A stretch of 64,000 nt of DNA from assembly GCA_023301725.1 (NCBI GenBank), contig JALZUD010000043.1:31163-95162 (forward strand), written 5' to 3'. The position numbers and the translations under genes are program-made. How positions within the stretch are numbered: position 1 is the stretch's first letter; every line of letters begins with the position of its first letter. The notes beneath the pieces are model-generated. The model was not told where the DNA came from. It searched no databases and worked only from the letters and a program-made list of their open reading frames with translations. Of the stretch, positions 1 to 9,749 are shown in pieces. The DNA is from Granulosicoccus sp. Its GTDB lineage: Bacteria; Pseudomonadota; Gammaproteobacteria; Granulosicoccales; Granulosicoccaceae.

Positions 1-1672
1 TATCGATAGAAGATGATTCCGCAAAGCGAGCCAATAGCTTATCTACAGCCTCTTTGTTAACAGCATATCCTTCCATGGCAATCAAGACATCACCCGCAGC
101 TAAACCGGCACGCATCGCAGGGGAGTCACTCATGACATGCGTCACACGCACGCCACCTGCTGCATCTACAACATTGGCACCTAACCAATATACGCCGTGT
201 TTGTTTTCGGCGATCTCTTTAGCACGGTTGCCGCCCATATCACTTGCCGACAGGCGTGGCTTCCAATCCAACTGCACACCATGAAATGCTAGTGCAGACT
301 CCAACGGCAGATCTGTTGTCGAATACAGCGCCGCATCAAAAAATTCAGTCAGCTCAAGGCCCAGCAAAGACTTAACCAATGCCTGAGGCTCTTGTTCACC
401 AATACCCTCACCTGTTTCTTTCCAGCGCTGCCATAGCTTCAGCATGAGTGCATCGAGCGTGATTCGACTTTCGCTGTTTGATCGCATCAAACTATCAAGG
501 CATAATGCAATTAACGCCCCTTTTGCATAATAGCTTACGATAGCGTTTGGCGCATTTTCGTCTTGTTTATAGAACTTGTTCCAGGCATCAAAGCTGGATT
601 CTGTAACGCTCTGCGAAAGACGTCCTGCTCCACGCTGCACTCGAGTGAGGGTTTTTGACAGAACACCTAAATACCGCTCCTGGCTAATCAGTCCACTGCG
701 AACCAGAATCAAATCATCATAGTAAGACGTCATACCTTCAAAAAACCACAGTAACTCGGTGTACGATTCTGACTGCAACTTATAAGGCACAAAGCGCGCA
801 GGTTTAATACGCTTAACATTCCAGTTATGAAAATATTCATGACTGCACAAACCCAGAAAATCTAGGTATTTATCGCTTACGCTACTGTCGCCAGCTGTGG
901 GTAGATTTTCGCCAGTCACCATCAGCGCTGTTGATGCCCGATGCTCTAATCCACCGTATCCAGCATCAACAACCATGATTAAAAACACATAACGATCATA
1001 AGGTGCCGGGGCGCCAAAAAATGCTATCTCAAACTCACAAATTCGCTGTAGGTCATCCACAACGCGTTGCTCATCAAAGTGGCAGCGCCCCGTGAAGACT
1101 ACTTCGTGAGGGACGCCTCCAGCGATGAAGTGAAGACGTTTAAAGTCACCCATCTCTATGGGGTGATCTATTAGCTCATCATAGTCCGTAGCCTCATAGT
1201 CGCCAAAACCCGAGGCATCTACATTGACAGCTTTTAGCGTTGTAGCGACGTTGAAGGCGGCAGCTTCATCATGCACCGGCCGCTGTAATGTCACAAGACT
1301 ACGTTGCGCCTCTTGAGCGTCAACCTGCAAAAAGACACTCGTGCCGTTAAAGAATGCATGCGTACTGTCAACGTGGGCGGTTCGCACTGACAAATCCCAA
1401 GCGTAAACACGATAGCTCACAATAAGTGTCGCCAATCCGGCGGGGGCTTGCCAACTGGATTTGTCCAGTTTGGTCAACATCAGATTTTTGCCTTCACTAC
1501 TGGCGGTGATAGACACAATATTTCGCGAAAAATCGCGAACCATATAACTACCGGGTATCCAGTTGGGCAGCTGCAATACTTGACCGTTTGGGTCAGGGCT
1601 AGTTATTGACAACTGAACATCAATTAAATGCGCGTTAGCATCGCTGATACCAACTGTGTAGTGAATAGTCAT
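1..1672 (-). CDS. M61 family aminopeptidase with C-terminal PDZ domain (partial, C-terminus beyond window)
   Basis: The minus-strand frame stays open from an ATG at 1672 to the window edge, giving about 557 residues. The translation has a beta-rich N-terminal domain, then a gluzincin zinc site, H-E-Y-F-H followed by N-W-N-V-K-R-I-K-P, the hallmark of M61 glycyl aminopeptidases. Near the edge comes a PDZ-like segment (HVMSDSPAMRAGLAAGDVLIA). M61 enzymes release N-terminal Gly or Ala from peptides. No signal peptide is visible at this start, so a cytoplasmic location is likely. The family's usual length is about 600 residues, so roughly 40 are missing off the left edge. It lies 170 bp downstream of a lipoprotein gene on the same strand. 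Family assignment is firm; substrate is inferred from the family. Confidence 0.93.
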   Translation of the reverse strand, partial: MTIHYTVGISDANAHLIDVQLSITSPDPNGQVLQLPNWIPGSYMVRDFSRNIVSITASSEGKNLMLTKLDKSSWQAPAGLATLIVSYRVYAWDLSVRTAHVDSTHAFFNGTSVFLQVDAQEAQRSLVTLQRPVHDEAAAFNVATTLKAVNVDASGFGDYEATDYDELIDHPIEMGDFKRLHFIAGGVPHEVVFTGRCHFDEQRVVDDLQRICEFEIAFFGAPAPYDRYVFLIMVVDAGYGGLEHRASTALMVTGENLPTAGDSSVSDKYLDFLGLCSHEYFHNWNVKRIKPARFVPYKLQSESYTELLWFFEGMTSYYDDLILVRSGLISQERYLGVLSKTLTRVQRGAGRLSQSVTESSFDAWNKFYKQDENAPNAIVSYYAKGALIALCLDSLMRSNSESRITLDALMLKLWQRWKETGEGIGEQEPQALVKSLLGLELTEFFDAALYSTTDLPLESALAFHGVQLDWKPRLSASDMGGNRAKEIAENKHGVYWLGANVVDAAGGVRVTHVMSDSPAMRAGLAAGDVLIAMEGYAVNKEAVDKLLARFAESSSID

Positions 1673-1842
1673 TGAACAATCCCAGCAATCCCCGTTTGTG
1701 CGCGTATATCAACACAAACGGAGATACATTGCAGGTCAATCGTTCAACTCATACTACGTATGCGGTAGCAGGCACTGGCATCCGGTACAACCAAGATGTA
1801 TTTATGCTCACCAGATTGTTCACACAGGCCCGCCTTTGGCGA

Positions 1843-2982
1843 CTAGCTGCGATTATTCAGCGTGTAATTAGCAGGAACAGATAACTGGCTTTCGCGAATT
1901 TCACCGATCTCTATCGACTTGACTTGTGTTTGAATCGACAATATCGGAGCCATATTGATTTCCTCAGCTTTTGCCTCTGCCTGTTCAGCAATTTCCTGCT
2001 TTACCACTTTTTTGCCCACTGATTTGAGAAAGCCACTAACGCTACTTACATCCAGTCGAGATTCCTTCTTCTCCACCACCTCTTCAGGCTCTACACAGGT
2101 TTCTCCTCTGGCATCCCACTGCATTTTTTGCGAAACAGGGTATCCAGACACGGCATCCAGTTGTGCCAAAAGGCGCTTAAAATCCTCAACTTGCTGATCA
2201 TCAAAATCTGCCAGTACTTCATCGAGGAGAGCGTTAACGGCCTCCAACGGCAGCACATCGCTAAACTGATCTGGCAAGGAAATATCGAGTGATGCTCTGT
2301 AAGCCGCATCAAAAGTCTCTTCCATCTGCACAGCCTCCGCAACCATCCCAGTGATAGGTGTGTTCCAGGTGGTCGAACTGACCACATTGGTAGCAGAAGC
2401 CCCCTCACTATCAGTCATTACGAGCTGCCAATCCATCACGTACTCCTCAGCGGGAAAACCATTCACGTCCCGCTTTGCACCAGTTTTTACAATATTAAAA
2501 TCGTTCCGAGTAATGTTCACTTCGCACTCGTCTTCTTCACGAGCGGCGGACACATTTTCTTCGACTTTCTTCGTATCAGCCGCATAGGTGTCTAGGGCAT
2601 AGGTTGCCTCTTTTCCGCATCCTTCCAGTGCACATTCCGTGTATAGCTTTTTTCGATTGTCCATCTGCCACTCTAGGCCCTTGTCCAAACGGATAATCTC
2701 ACTGGTGTCTGATTTGCGGGTGACTCGACTGAGTAAGTTGCCGGTATATTTTTCACTATGGTTGATCCTACGCATGTTAGGCATGGTGTGAAATACCGTC
2801 TCACCATCTCTGCCGAGTACTCCCTTGAAGCCACTGCTGCTAGAGCTTGTAGTTACTATGACAGTTCTTATTAACGGCGAGTTATCGTCCACCACCTCGA
2901 CAGATTTAGAGGCGCAGCCACTTACCAATCCCAAGCCCAAGCAAGCGGCAATAGCTGAGGTTACGGGAGTTAAATAGGTCAT
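1843..2982 (-). CDS. Putative lipoprotein of unknown function
   Basis: A 379-residue protein begins with a lipoprotein signal peptide, a hydrophobic stretch ending in the lipobox V-S-G-C at about residue 23, so it is probably anchored in the cell envelope. The middle part (about residues 95-190) has the pattern 'WQMDNRKKLYTEC' followed by 'DVNGFPAEEYVMDW', which resembles DUF4412-type periplasmic proteins; this is a weak resemblance. Several Cys residues (ALEGCGK, EDECEV, GETCVE) could form disulfides. The C-terminal third is rich in Lys, Glu and Ala and may be helical. It precedes the M61 peptidase gene on the same strand. I do not recognise a specific function. Confidence 0.8.
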   Translation of the reverse strand: MTYLTPVTSAIAACLGLGLVSGCASKSVEVVDDNSPLIRTVIVTTSSSSSGFKGVLGRDGETVFHTMPNMRRINHSEKYTGNLLSRVTRKSDTSEIIRLDKGLEWQMDNRKKLYTECALEGCGKEATYALDTYAADTKKVEENVSAAREEDECEVNITRNDFNIVKTGAKRDVNGFPAEEYVMDWQLVMTDSEGASATNVVSSTTWNTPITGMVAEAVQMEETFDAAYRASLDISLPDQFSDVLPLEAVNALLDEVLADFDDQQVEDFKRLLAQLDAVSGYPVSQKMQWDARGETCVEPEEVVEKKESRLDVSSVSGFLKSVGKKVVKQEIAEQAEAKAEEINMAPILSIQTQVKSIEIGEIRESQLSVPANYTLNNRS

Positions 2983-3176
2983 ATATGCATCATCCTGATT
3001 ACGTTTTTATAAATGCGAAAAATGTTGGTCACCCTAAAGCCAGCCATACGCTCGGTCAATCAGGTTCGCTGTTTTTATATGCATAAAGAGACCTTCAAGA
3101 GATTATTGCCGTGACACAGTTCGCACAGTGCAAGCTCATCACTCAGGGCTTTTGTTAATGCGCCGAATCCGCCTGT

Positions 3177-3857
3177 ATGCAAGCGCCAAACTCAACCACC
3201 AATCTTCCCTCCTGCAGCCGCCTGAAGAGGGCTACCCGGATTGCAATGGCGTTGAGTTTTGTTATCACCTCGCAACTAGGCGCCTCAGCCATAGCGCAGT
3301 CGGGTACGTTCAAGCATCGTGCGCCTGATGGCACTGTGACATTCAGTGACGCACCGATGAAGAACGGCGAAGTCATACGTACCAGTTACAAGGGCACCAC
3401 CAGAGAACCCGTCATAGCTAATCCATGCCGCGGCTTGAGCACGGCACAATTGGATGCCAAGGGGCGCCAGCTGGATACGCAATTTGCCAGCGCGTCCATC
3501 GTCACGGGTGTTGATGCCAGTCTTCTCAAAGCAGTGGCTCGAGCAGAATCCTGTTTCGATCCGGCTGCAGTATCTCGAGCAGGCGCCGAAGGCCTGATGC
3601 AGCTCATGCCTGCAACTGCCCGCGACATGGGAGTTACTCGTAGTTTTGACGGCGAACAGAATCTGGCCGGCGGCGCACGCTACCTTGCCGCCATGCTGGC
3701 GCGCTACGGAGATGATCTTGATTTAGCCTTAGCAGCATACAATGCAGGCCCGGGTAATGTTGATCGCTACAATGGCGTGCCTCCATTTAAAGAAACCCAA
3801 AAGTACATTGTTTCTGTGAGAGCTTTCCAAGAGCGTTACAAACAACAGCAAGGCTAG
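3177..3857 (+). CDS. Soluble lytic murein transglycosylase-like protein (SLT domain)
   Basis: This 226-residue protein has an N-terminal signal segment, a short DUF4124-like stretch (YRxPDGTVTFSDxP type, about residues 47-62) and a C-terminal lysozyme-like SLT domain. The SLT signatures are all visible: the catalytic Glu in 'ARAESCFDP', 'GLMQLMP' and 'AYNAGPGNV'. Such enzymes cleave the MurNAc-GlcNAc bond of peptidoglycan with formation of 1,6-anhydroMurNAc. The first ATG at 3177 gives a long polar N-region; an internal ATG at 3246 (MALSFV) would give a more typical signal peptide, and neither has a strong ribosome site. It stands alone between the lipoprotein gene (divergent) and glnS. Confidence 0.9.
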   Translation: MQAPNSTTNLPSCSRLKRATRIAMALSFVITSQLGASAIAQSGTFKHRAPDGTVTFSDAPMKNGEVIRTSYKGTTREPVIANPCRGLSTAQLDAKGRQLDTQFASASIVTGVDASLLKAVARAESCFDPAAVSRAGAEGLMQLMPATARDMGVTRSFDGEQNLAGGARYLAAMLARYGDDLDLALAAYNAGPGNVDRYNGVPPFKETQKYIVSVRAFQERYKQQQG

Positions 3858-3951
3858 GGTATTTGCAGCGTATCACCGTGGAAACAACGCTCATTACTCT
3901 CTGAGTCTTTTTATGTATCAACAAAGACAGGCTTACTGTTGCCAGTAAAGC

Positions 3952-3957
3952 TATAAT
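3952..3957 (+). promoter_or_regulatory. Candidate -10 element for glnS
   Basis: A perfect TATAAT lies 37 bp ahead of the glnS start codon, which would place transcription start near 3964. No good -35 hexamer is found at the expected spacing, so the assignment rests on the -10 match and position. Confidence 0.4.
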
Positions 3958-3994
3958 CGCTGCTCGGATCCATTGCGCCAAGCGCCAGTCACAT

Positions 3995-5659
3995 ATGTCA
4001 AAACCCGAGCCCGTCGAGGCTAGCAATTTCATACGTAACATCATCGAAGCTGATGTGGCAGCGGGCAAACATGATGGGCAAGTGGTTACACGCTTTCCAC
4101 CCGAGCCCAACGGCTATTTACATATCGGTCATGTCAAATCCATTTGCCTTAATTTCGGTATGGCCAGTCGCTTTAATGGGCGCTGCAATTTGCGCTTCGA
4201 TGACACCAATCCGGTGCGTGAAAACGAAGAGTATGCGCAAGCCATCCGAGAGGACGTTAGTTGGCTAGGTTTTGAGTGGAGTGAGCTTCATCATGCATCT
4301 GACTACTTCGAACAGCTGTACACGTTCGCCTGTGACCTCATCCGTAAGGGCTGTGCCTATGTGGATAGCAGCAGTGCAGACGAATTGCGAGCCCTGCGCG
4401 GCACATTAACCGAACCTGGCACCCCCAGCGTTTACCGCGACCGCTCCATTGAAGAGAATCTGGATTTATTCGAGCGCATGCGCGCAGGCGAGTTTGACGA
4501 CGGTGCCCATGTACTACGCGCAAAAATTGATCTGGCATCGGGCAACATGAATATGCGCGATCCCACGCTGTATCGCATCCGAAAAATAGCCCATGTTCGT
4601 ACTGGTGATAGCTGGTCAATCTACCCCATGTACGACTACACACACTGCGTGTCAGATGCGATAGAAAAAATCACGCATTCTTTATGTACTCTCGAATTTG
4701 AAGATCATCGCCCCCTATACAACTGGGTGTTGGAACAGATAGATGCACCAGGAGAGCCTGAGCAAACAGAATTTGCCCGCTTGGCACTTGAGTACACCAT
4801 GCTCAGCAAACGACGACTTATCCAGCTGGTAGAAGAGAAGCATGTTCGCGGCTGGGATGATCCGCGCATGCCAACTATTACGGGCATTCGCCGTCGTGGC
4901 TACACGCCAGCCTCCCTACGCGATTTCTGCGAGCGCATCGGTGTCACCAAGAACGATTCGTGGATTGAGATGATGGTGCTAGAGAACTGTATTCGCGACC
5001 AGCTGAACGTTGAAGCACCACGCCGAATGGCTGTCCTCGACCCCGTCAAAGTGGTGATCACAGATCTGCCCGAAGACTATGCCGAAACACTTAGCTTCGC
5101 CAACCACCCTCAAAACGAATCTGCTGGACGCCGTGACATACCGTTTTCCTCTGAATTATGGATAGAACGAGACGATTTCGCCGAGGTGCCTCCACCAAAA
5201 TATCAGCGTCTCACTGAGGGAGGCGAGGTTCGCCTACGCGGCTCTTATGTCATCAAATGCAATGAAATCATCAAGGATGCGGCAGGTAACATCACCGAGC
5301 TGCGGTGCACACACGACCCAGACACACTAGGCAAAAAGCCTGAAGGTCGAAAAGTAAAAGGCGTTATCCACTGGGTGTGTGCGAAAAAGGGTGTCAATGC
5401 CGAGGTGCGTGTTTACGACACGCTGTTCACTGAGCCTAACCCGGCAGTCGCTGAGTCGTTTACCGACATCATCAACACAGAATCGGAAAAAATCTTGACA
5501 TCGTGCGTTATTGAACCTTCTTTGGCAAATGAAGAACCTGAAACTCACTTCCAGTTCGAGCGTTTGGGCTATTTCGTTACCGACAGACGAGATCACGCAG
5601 CCACAACACCCACCTTTAACAGAACAGTCACTCTGCGTGACACGTGGGCTAAAAAATGA
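3995..5659 (+). CDS. glnS: Glutaminyl-tRNA synthetase
   Basis: GlnRS charges tRNA-Gln with glutamine in the cytoplasm. The 554-residue length matches the bacterial family (about 550). The class I signatures are present: '[12 protein letters not shown]' (HIGH motif, about residues 33-44) and the KMSKS-equivalent 'MLSKRRL' (about residue 268). 'RFDDTNP' in the Rossmann fold and the two C-terminal anticodon-binding beta-barrels ('[13 protein letters not shown]', 'HWVCAKKG') identify GlnRS rather than GluRS. The ATG at 3995 starts exactly where homologues begin, although no strong Shine-Dalgarno is visible. It appears to be transcribed alone, with a TATAAT 37 bp upstream. Confidence 0.98.
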   Translation: MSKPEPVEASNFIRNIIEADVAAGKHDGQVVTRFPPEPNGYLHIGHVKSICLNFGMASRFNGRCNLRFDDTNPVRENEEYAQAIREDVSWLGFEWSELHHASDYFEQLYTFACDLIRKGCAYVDSSSADELRALRGTLTEPGTPSVYRDRSIEENLDLFERMRAGEFDDGAHVLRAKIDLASGNMNMRDPTLYRIRKIAHVRTGDSWSIYPMYDYTHCVSDAIEKITHSLCTLEFEDHRPLYNWVLEQIDAPGEPEQTEFARLALEYTMLSKRRLIQLVEEKHVRGWDDPRMPTITGIRRRGYTPASLRDFCERIGVTKNDSWIEMMVLENCIRDQLNVEAPRRMAVLDPVKVVITDLPEDYAETLSFANHPQNESAGRRDIPFSSELWIERDDFAEVPPPKYQRLTEGGEVRLRGSYVIKCNEIIKDAAGNITELRCTHDPDTLGKKPEGRKVKGVIHWVCAKKGVNAEVRVYDTLFTEPNPAVAESFTDIINTESEKILTSCVIEPSLANEEPETHFQFERLGYFVTDRRDHAATTPTFNRTVTLRDTWAKK

Positions 5660-5688
5660 GTTGATTAGCTGTTTTCGAATGCGATAAC

Positions 5689-5720
5689 GCAAGCGCACTC
5701 AAACTCACTCAAGCGCTTGC
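5689..5720 (+). other. Inverted repeat downstream of glnS
   Basis: Perfect 8-bp arms GCAAGCGC (5689-5696) and GCGCTTGC (5713-5720) are separated by 16 bp. There is no T-tract after it, so it may be a mRNA-end hairpin or a protein site rather than an intrinsic terminator. Confidence 0.35.
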
Positions 5721-5787
5721 AACTTAGAGTAATAAAGCGCCATTAAGGTAAAAACAGAGCTATTTACCCGTCTATACACACTTAACA

Positions 5788-5816
5788 TTGACGGATTCGG
5801 TTCTAGAGACTATTAA
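5788..5816 (+). promoter_or_regulatory. Candidate sigma-70 promoter for the LysM lipoprotein gene
   Basis: TTGACG (5788-5793) and TATTAA (5811-5816) are separated by 17 bp, a good match to the sigma-70 consensus. A start near 5823 would give a leader of about 118 nt before the gene at 5941. Confidence 0.5.
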
Positions 5817-5940
5817 TAATAGGATACGATTAGGTTTAAGAGAATGCCAGCTGCGCCTTGCCTTCCCGGGTCTTCAGCCAACGCTTCAGAAACCTTAGAC
5901 GCTAAATAAAAAACTACACATTGGTGGTGAGAGAACTTTC

Positions 5941-7350
5941 ATGCAGAAAAGCATACCTGTCATATTCAAAAGAAGCCTTCTAGCCGTTGCCATCGTATCG
6001 ATGAGTGCTTGTTCAACTACACCGAGCAGCCCTAATCCTAACGATAGTGGTCTAACGAAAGTGGGCAAAGCGACTGCTAATGCTGGCCGTAAAACCTGGA
6101 ACAGCGCAGCGTATTACCTAGGATTTCGTGACTCACGTGGTGGCGAAGGAACACAACAAACTCCATCCGATGACAAGCTGCTGACTGCCGGCAACGACTC
6201 AGCTAGCGGCGACACTCTAGAAATCGCCCCACTGGATGAAAAGCGTATTTTAAGTGCTCGTCCCCTGGCAATTGAGCGCAGCGACGACGACTCAAACAGT
6301 AACAGCTCATTCGTTGATCAAGATCTGGTTCACGTCGTAGCTGAGAACGAAACTCTGTGGGATATCGCTAAGAAAACCACTGGCGATGCTAACAATTGGC
6401 ATGTTCTAGCCGACATTAACAATCTCCAGCAAAATGCCGCAGTATTCCCTAAACAAAAACTGCTCATACCGGGCGACATGGTCAAGCCAGACTACAATCC
6501 AGATGCAACAGCCACTCTCGCTGACAGTACCGATATTAGCGATAGTGCTGAAGAGGCTATCGTGATTGAAGAAACAGCTGAAGCTGATGCTCAAGTAGCT
6601 AGTGCCCCAGCCGAATCAGATGCACCCAGCGCAGGTGATCAAGGTACAGCTGTGATCGATTTACAAGAAGGTGAAACTTTGTGGGACTTTGCCAAGCGAA
6701 CAACCGGCGATGCCACTAATTGGAAGCAGATTGCCAGCCAGAATAACTTCACCGAAAAACAGGCCACAAGTGTGCGCCCAGGGCAGAGCATCCAGGTTCC
6801 AAACGCTCTTCTGAGAGATCCTAGCGAGGTCATCGCCGCATCACAGCCTGCCGAACTGGTTATCCAGGCAGAAGAACAGACAGATGTTGCCAGCGCGACA
6901 GAAGCAGATGATGACAGTTCTCTTGTTGCAAGCGCAACGCAGGCAACCGACACTGTGACTGAGACTGCATTAGCAGCGGCATTGCCGGCTACACAAATGC
7001 TTGAAAAACTTGCCGCTGATGGTGCTGACAACCTCACCGAGAGTACTGCTGTTGTTGTCGATGCTGTGCAAGTTGATGAAGCCACTTACGAAACAACCGA
7101 TGCAATCGACCCGGCAAACTTAGAAGACGACGCTGTTCAAATCGCCGAAAACGTAAACATCCCAGGCGAGATTACGGTTAAAGGTACTTACTACCCTAAA
7201 GCGGTATACAACGACGCCGATTTCTCATCGAGTTTGTTAATGCGCGTCTCACCAGGCACTCAATTGCAGGTTTCGCGCGCGATGGGCACGTGGTTTGAGG
7301 TAGAAACCGAAAAAGGTGTGGGTTATGTTCACTCACGTGACATCCAGTGA
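5941..7350 (+). CDS. LysM and SH3-like domain lipoprotein (two LysM repeats)
   Basis: The 469-residue protein starts with a lipoprotein signal peptide (lipobox M-S-A-C near residue 24) and a GGTGAGAG ribosome site upstream. Two LysM modules, which bind peptidoglycan, lie at about residues 128-177 ('ENETLWDIAKKTTGDANNW') and 236-288 ('EGETLWDFAKRTTGDATNW'). They are joined by long acidic, Ala/Thr/Asp-rich linkers. The last 60 residues (about 410-469, 'KGTYYPKAVYND...GVGYVHSRDI') look like a bacterial SH3-type fold. It is a paralogue of the next gene at 7560, with the same lipobox-LysM-SH3 plan. Inferred role: an outer-membrane or periplasmic anchor to the cell wall. Confidence 0.88.
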   Translation: MQKSIPVIFKRSLLAVAIVSMSACSTTPSSPNPNDSGLTKVGKATANAGRKTWNSAAYYLGFRDSRGGEGTQQTPSDDKLLTAGNDSASGDTLEIAPLDEKRILSARPLAIERSDDDSNSNSSFVDQDLVHVVAENETLWDIAKKTTGDANNWHVLADINNLQQNAAVFPKQKLLIPGDMVKPDYNPDATATLADSTDISDSAEEAIVIEETAEADAQVASAPAESDAPSAGDQGTAVIDLQEGETLWDFAKRTTGDATNWKQIASQNNFTEKQATSVRPGQSIQVPNALLRDPSEVIAASQPAELVIQAEEQTDVASATEADDDSSLVASATQATDTVTETALAAALPATQMLEKLAADGADNLTESTAVVVDAVQVDEATYETTDAIDPANLEDDAVQIAENVNIPGEITVKGTYYPKAVYNDADFSSSLLMRVSPGTQLQVSRAMGTWFEVETEKGVGYVHSRDIQ

Positions 7351-7371
7351 GACTTAAGCAATAGAACTTTG

Positions 7372-7401
7372 AAAAGCCCGGCCTTGAGCCGGTTTTTTTT
7401 T
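7372..7401 (+). terminator. Rho-independent terminator after the first LysM gene
   Basis: Arms CCGGC (7378-7382) and GCCGG (7388-7392) enclose a CTTGA loop, with a run of nine T from 7393. It lies 28 bp after the stop codon at 7350 and separates the two LysM genes into different transcripts. Confidence 0.88.
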
Positions 7402-7559
7402 GGGCGTAACAAAGTCAAACTTGCTGAAAAAAGAACGTTTTGTGATGACGCTCTCATTGTAATCTTGAAGAGAGCGCGGTGTTTAACAGCCTACGAAGAC
7501 GTCGCTTGTCAGAATAGCTCCACGTTGAATCGCTTGAACAACAAAGGGCTGGAATAAAA

Positions 7560-8285
7560 ATGACAAAAAGCACCAGTACACTACGAATTTCAATCTGCGC
7601 ACTAATTGCTTTAGCCGCCACAGGTTGCGCTACCACCAATCCAACCACCAGCGCACCAGAAGCAGCTCACGTAGCACCAGAGAGCTACACCTACCAAGTC
7701 AAGCCTGGAGATAGGCTGAGCGATATAGCTTTGAGCATCACTGGCAATATTGCTGATTGGAAAAGCATTGCCTCATTCAACGGTATAGATGATCCGCGAA
7801 GCCTTGCTGCAGGTGACACTCTTGTCATACCCAACGATCTGCTCCCTGAAAGCCTTAGCCATAAGGCAAAAACACACGATTCAGTGGCTCAGGTTGCTGC
7901 CAACACACGCTCGCCATTGTCCGTACCGACCGGCAACAGCGTAAGCGTTGCTCGAACAACAAAAGTGTCCAATGAACAGATTGCAGTGTTCCCTGTTTCT
8001 GTTAACCGTTCGTTCAATCTTCAACCCATTGTTAAACGCTCTGACAAACAAGGCATCAGTGCTAGCAACTCGCAATACGACTCGCTACCTCCAACAGTCA
8101 CTGTGCTTGGTACCTACTACCCTATTGGTGTTTATGCTGAGCCAGCAAATTATTCTCAGCTAGTAAAACGCGTCGCACCTGGGACACAGTTTCAGCTACA
8201 CAGTGAGGTCAATGACTGGTACAAGATTGTCACTGAGGACGGCTACGGATACATTCGCCAGAGCGATAGCGTTTTCGAGCAATAG
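7560..8285 (+). CDS. LysM and SH3-like domain lipoprotein (one LysM repeat)
   Basis: This 241-residue protein has a lipoprotein signal (lipobox A-T-G-C at about residue 22), one LysM module at about residues 43-97 ('VKPGDRLSDIALSITGN') and a C-terminal SH3-like segment at about 183-241. The C-terminal 60 residues align throughout with those of the neighbour at 5941: both have 'GTYYP', 'R.(S/A)PGTQ', and 'G.GY(V/I)'. The two genes therefore look like an ancient tandem duplication followed by loss or gain of one LysM and the acidic linker. Inferred role is cell-wall binding in the periplasm. Confidence 0.87.
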   Translation: MTKSTSTLRISICALIALAATGCATTNPTTSAPEAAHVAPESYTYQVKPGDRLSDIALSITGNIADWKSIASFNGIDDPRSLAAGDTLVIPNDLLPESLSHKAKTHDSVAQVAANTRSPLSVPTGNSVSVARTTKVSNEQIAVFPVSVNRSFNLQPIVKRSDKQGISASNSQYDSLPPTVTVLGTYYPIGVYAEPANYSQLVKRVAPGTQFQLHSEVNDWYKIVTEDGYGYIRQSDSVFEQ

Positions 8286-8347
8286 CCGACCAAACTGCTA
8301 CTCTCCGGTAGCAGTGGTAGTCGAACAATCTAAACTGGGAAGAGCCA

Positions 8348-8887
8348 ATGTCGTTGATAACCCTCACTTTGATGCGTCATGCAAAATCAAGCTGGAAGCA
8401 AAACCACCAGGATGATCACGATAGGGATTTAAACGAGCGAGGCCACCGCGATGCGCCTGACATGGCGAAACGCCTACTCGACCGGGGCAGCATTCCACAA
8501 CTAATTCTATCGAGTTCAGCGAAACGCACACGTCAGACCACTGAGCATGTCCTCTCCATCTTTGGCCCAACCTCTGTAGAAGTCAGTTTCGACAAATCGT
8601 TGTACTTAGCCTCTCCTGGTGTGCTGCTAAACGCGGTATTAGCGGTGCCCAATAACATCCAACACATCATGCTCATTGCTCATAATCCCGGCATTGAAGA
8701 CTTGAGCGCACATCTAAGCGCGCAACACGGTGATGTAATGCCCACCGCAGCAGTTCGACAATTCACCTGTCAGACAATGGATGAGTTACAACTCGCCGCC
8801 GATTCCTTGCGCCGCTCAAATGGCTTGCAAAAGAACTCAAGCTCTATTGCACTAAGCTTCTCGGATTACCCGAAAAGTCGCAAGTGA
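8348..8887 (+). CDS. sixA: SixA-type phosphohistidine phosphatase / histidine phosphatase superfamily
   Basis: A 179-residue cytoplasmic protein with the histidine phosphatase signature L-M-R-H-A-K-S at its N-terminus (catalytic His about residue 11), the ERG motif, 'SSAKRTRQT', and the second catalytic His in 'AHNPG' (about residue 118). RHAKS is typical of the SixA branch, which dephosphorylates phosphohistidine on Hpt domains or PTS proteins. A GGGAAG ribosome site lies 6 bp before the ATG. The gene follows the LysM paralogue by 62 bp and may share its transcript. No sensor kinase or PTS gene is nearby to suggest a partner. Confidence 0.85.
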   Translation: MSLITLTLMRHAKSSWKQNHQDDHDRDLNERGHRDAPDMAKRLLDRGSIPQLILSSSAKRTRQTTEHVLSIFGPTSVEVSFDKSLYLASPGVLLNAVLAVPNNIQHIMLIAHNPGIEDLSAHLSAQHGDVMPTAAVRQFTCQTMDELQLAADSLRRSNGLQKNSSSIALSFSDYPKSRK

Positions 8888-9007
8888 ACAGCCTGATAAT
8901 GACTTGAGCCAAAGCTCTTAGACGTAACTCTAGGCCCCAATCTCCTGTCCTAACCCTCGGCCTCCACGATCCAAACCTAACTCTTAGCCAAAAGCCCTGT
9001 GCTGCAG

Positions 9008-9259
9008 CTAAGAGGCGTCCACTGGCGTGACCATGATAGAAGGCTTATCACCGCGTCGATAGTTACCGGGCTGCTTGATAATCGCAGCCATTGCCGTATC
9101 GCGCTCTTCAGCAGTGGCGTACCATCGGGTTCCCGCCCATTCGTCACCTAACAGATGTGGAAATCTAAAAGGGTCATTGGCTGGCAATTCAACCTTGACG
9201 CCAAAGGGTTTCTGGTTTGTGTCTATCACGGTATTGGGATCTCGTTTTTGTTGCAACAA
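9008..9259 (-). CDS. Small conserved hypothetical protein, TTG start
   Basis: An 83-residue frame resembles a short family seen in gammaproteobacteria with the pattern 'HLLG.EW.GTRWYATAEERD.AM' and 'YRRGD.PS', here intact. A stop codon lies immediately before the first possible start, so translation must begin at TTG 9259 or TTG 9256; GCGGA upstream suits the second. No signal peptide or membrane segment is present. It is isolated, on the opposite strand to its neighbours. Function is unknown. Confidence 0.6.
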   Translation of the reverse strand: MLQQKRDPNTVIDTNQKPFGVKVELPANDPFRFPHLLGDEWAGTRWYATAEERDTAMAAIIKQPGNYRRGDKPSIMVTPVDAS

Positions 9260-9407
9260 TTATCCGCTATATCGACCACCCCTGCCGTTGATACAGTGAA
9301 TCGAGCCAAGCAAAACAGAATTTGTAGGTAATCTTGGTTTCTCACTAGAGAATTCACGGATAATGCCCCTATGTTTCATTTTTCATGCATTTCTCAGGAG
9401 CTTAATC

Positions 9408-9749
9408 ATGAACCTTCGTTTTGCCAAACTCACAGCGCTTGCATCCGTCGTGCTGGTCTCAGCCTGTACTCAAGAGTCTCAGAACAGCATCGGACGCTCC
9501 ATTCAGAACTGGACCGGTACGGACGGTATCATCGAGATCTACGCAGGCGAAAAGCTAGTCAGGCGTTTCATGGAAATCGACAAACTCTCTACCGCTGCTG
9601 GCACCAACAGCGGTGAATCCCGACCCTATCGCTTTGGCTACGGCATCATGGATGCCAACCTCAATGGCGTACCTGACAGTGGTGAGAAAAAAGTTTATTT
9701 CGAATTTAGCGACTATTCCACGTCGTACGTTTTCTACGAAAAACCCTGA
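9408..9749 (+). CDS. Small lipoprotein of unknown function
   Basis: Start is placed at ATG 9408 because a CAGGAG ribosome site lies 8 bp upstream and the signal peptide begins there; an in-frame ATG at 9363 is less likely. The 113-residue product has a lipobox V-S-A-C at about residue 20. The mature part contains 'GYGIMDANLNGVPDSGEKKVYFEFSDYS', in which 'DANLNGVPDSGE' looks like a calcium-binding-type Asp-rich loop (DxNxNGxxD), a pattern common in exported proteins. No family is recognised. Confidence 0.7.
   Translation: MNLRFAKLTALASVVLVSACTQESQNSIGRSIQNWTGTDGIIEIYAGEKLVRRFMEIDKLSTAAGTNSGESRPYRFGYGIMDANLNGVPDSGEKKVYFEFSDYSTSYVFYEKP

Noticed and set aside
1672..1884. 70-codon plus-strand frame in the gap between the M61 and lipoprotein genes
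   Set aside because: Starts with TTG, overlaps the ends of both minus-strand genes and lacks a ribosome site or protein-like composition.
7369..7557. 62-codon frame between the LysM genes
   Set aside because: It runs through the intrinsic terminator hairpin and T-tract at 7372-7401, so it is not a gene.
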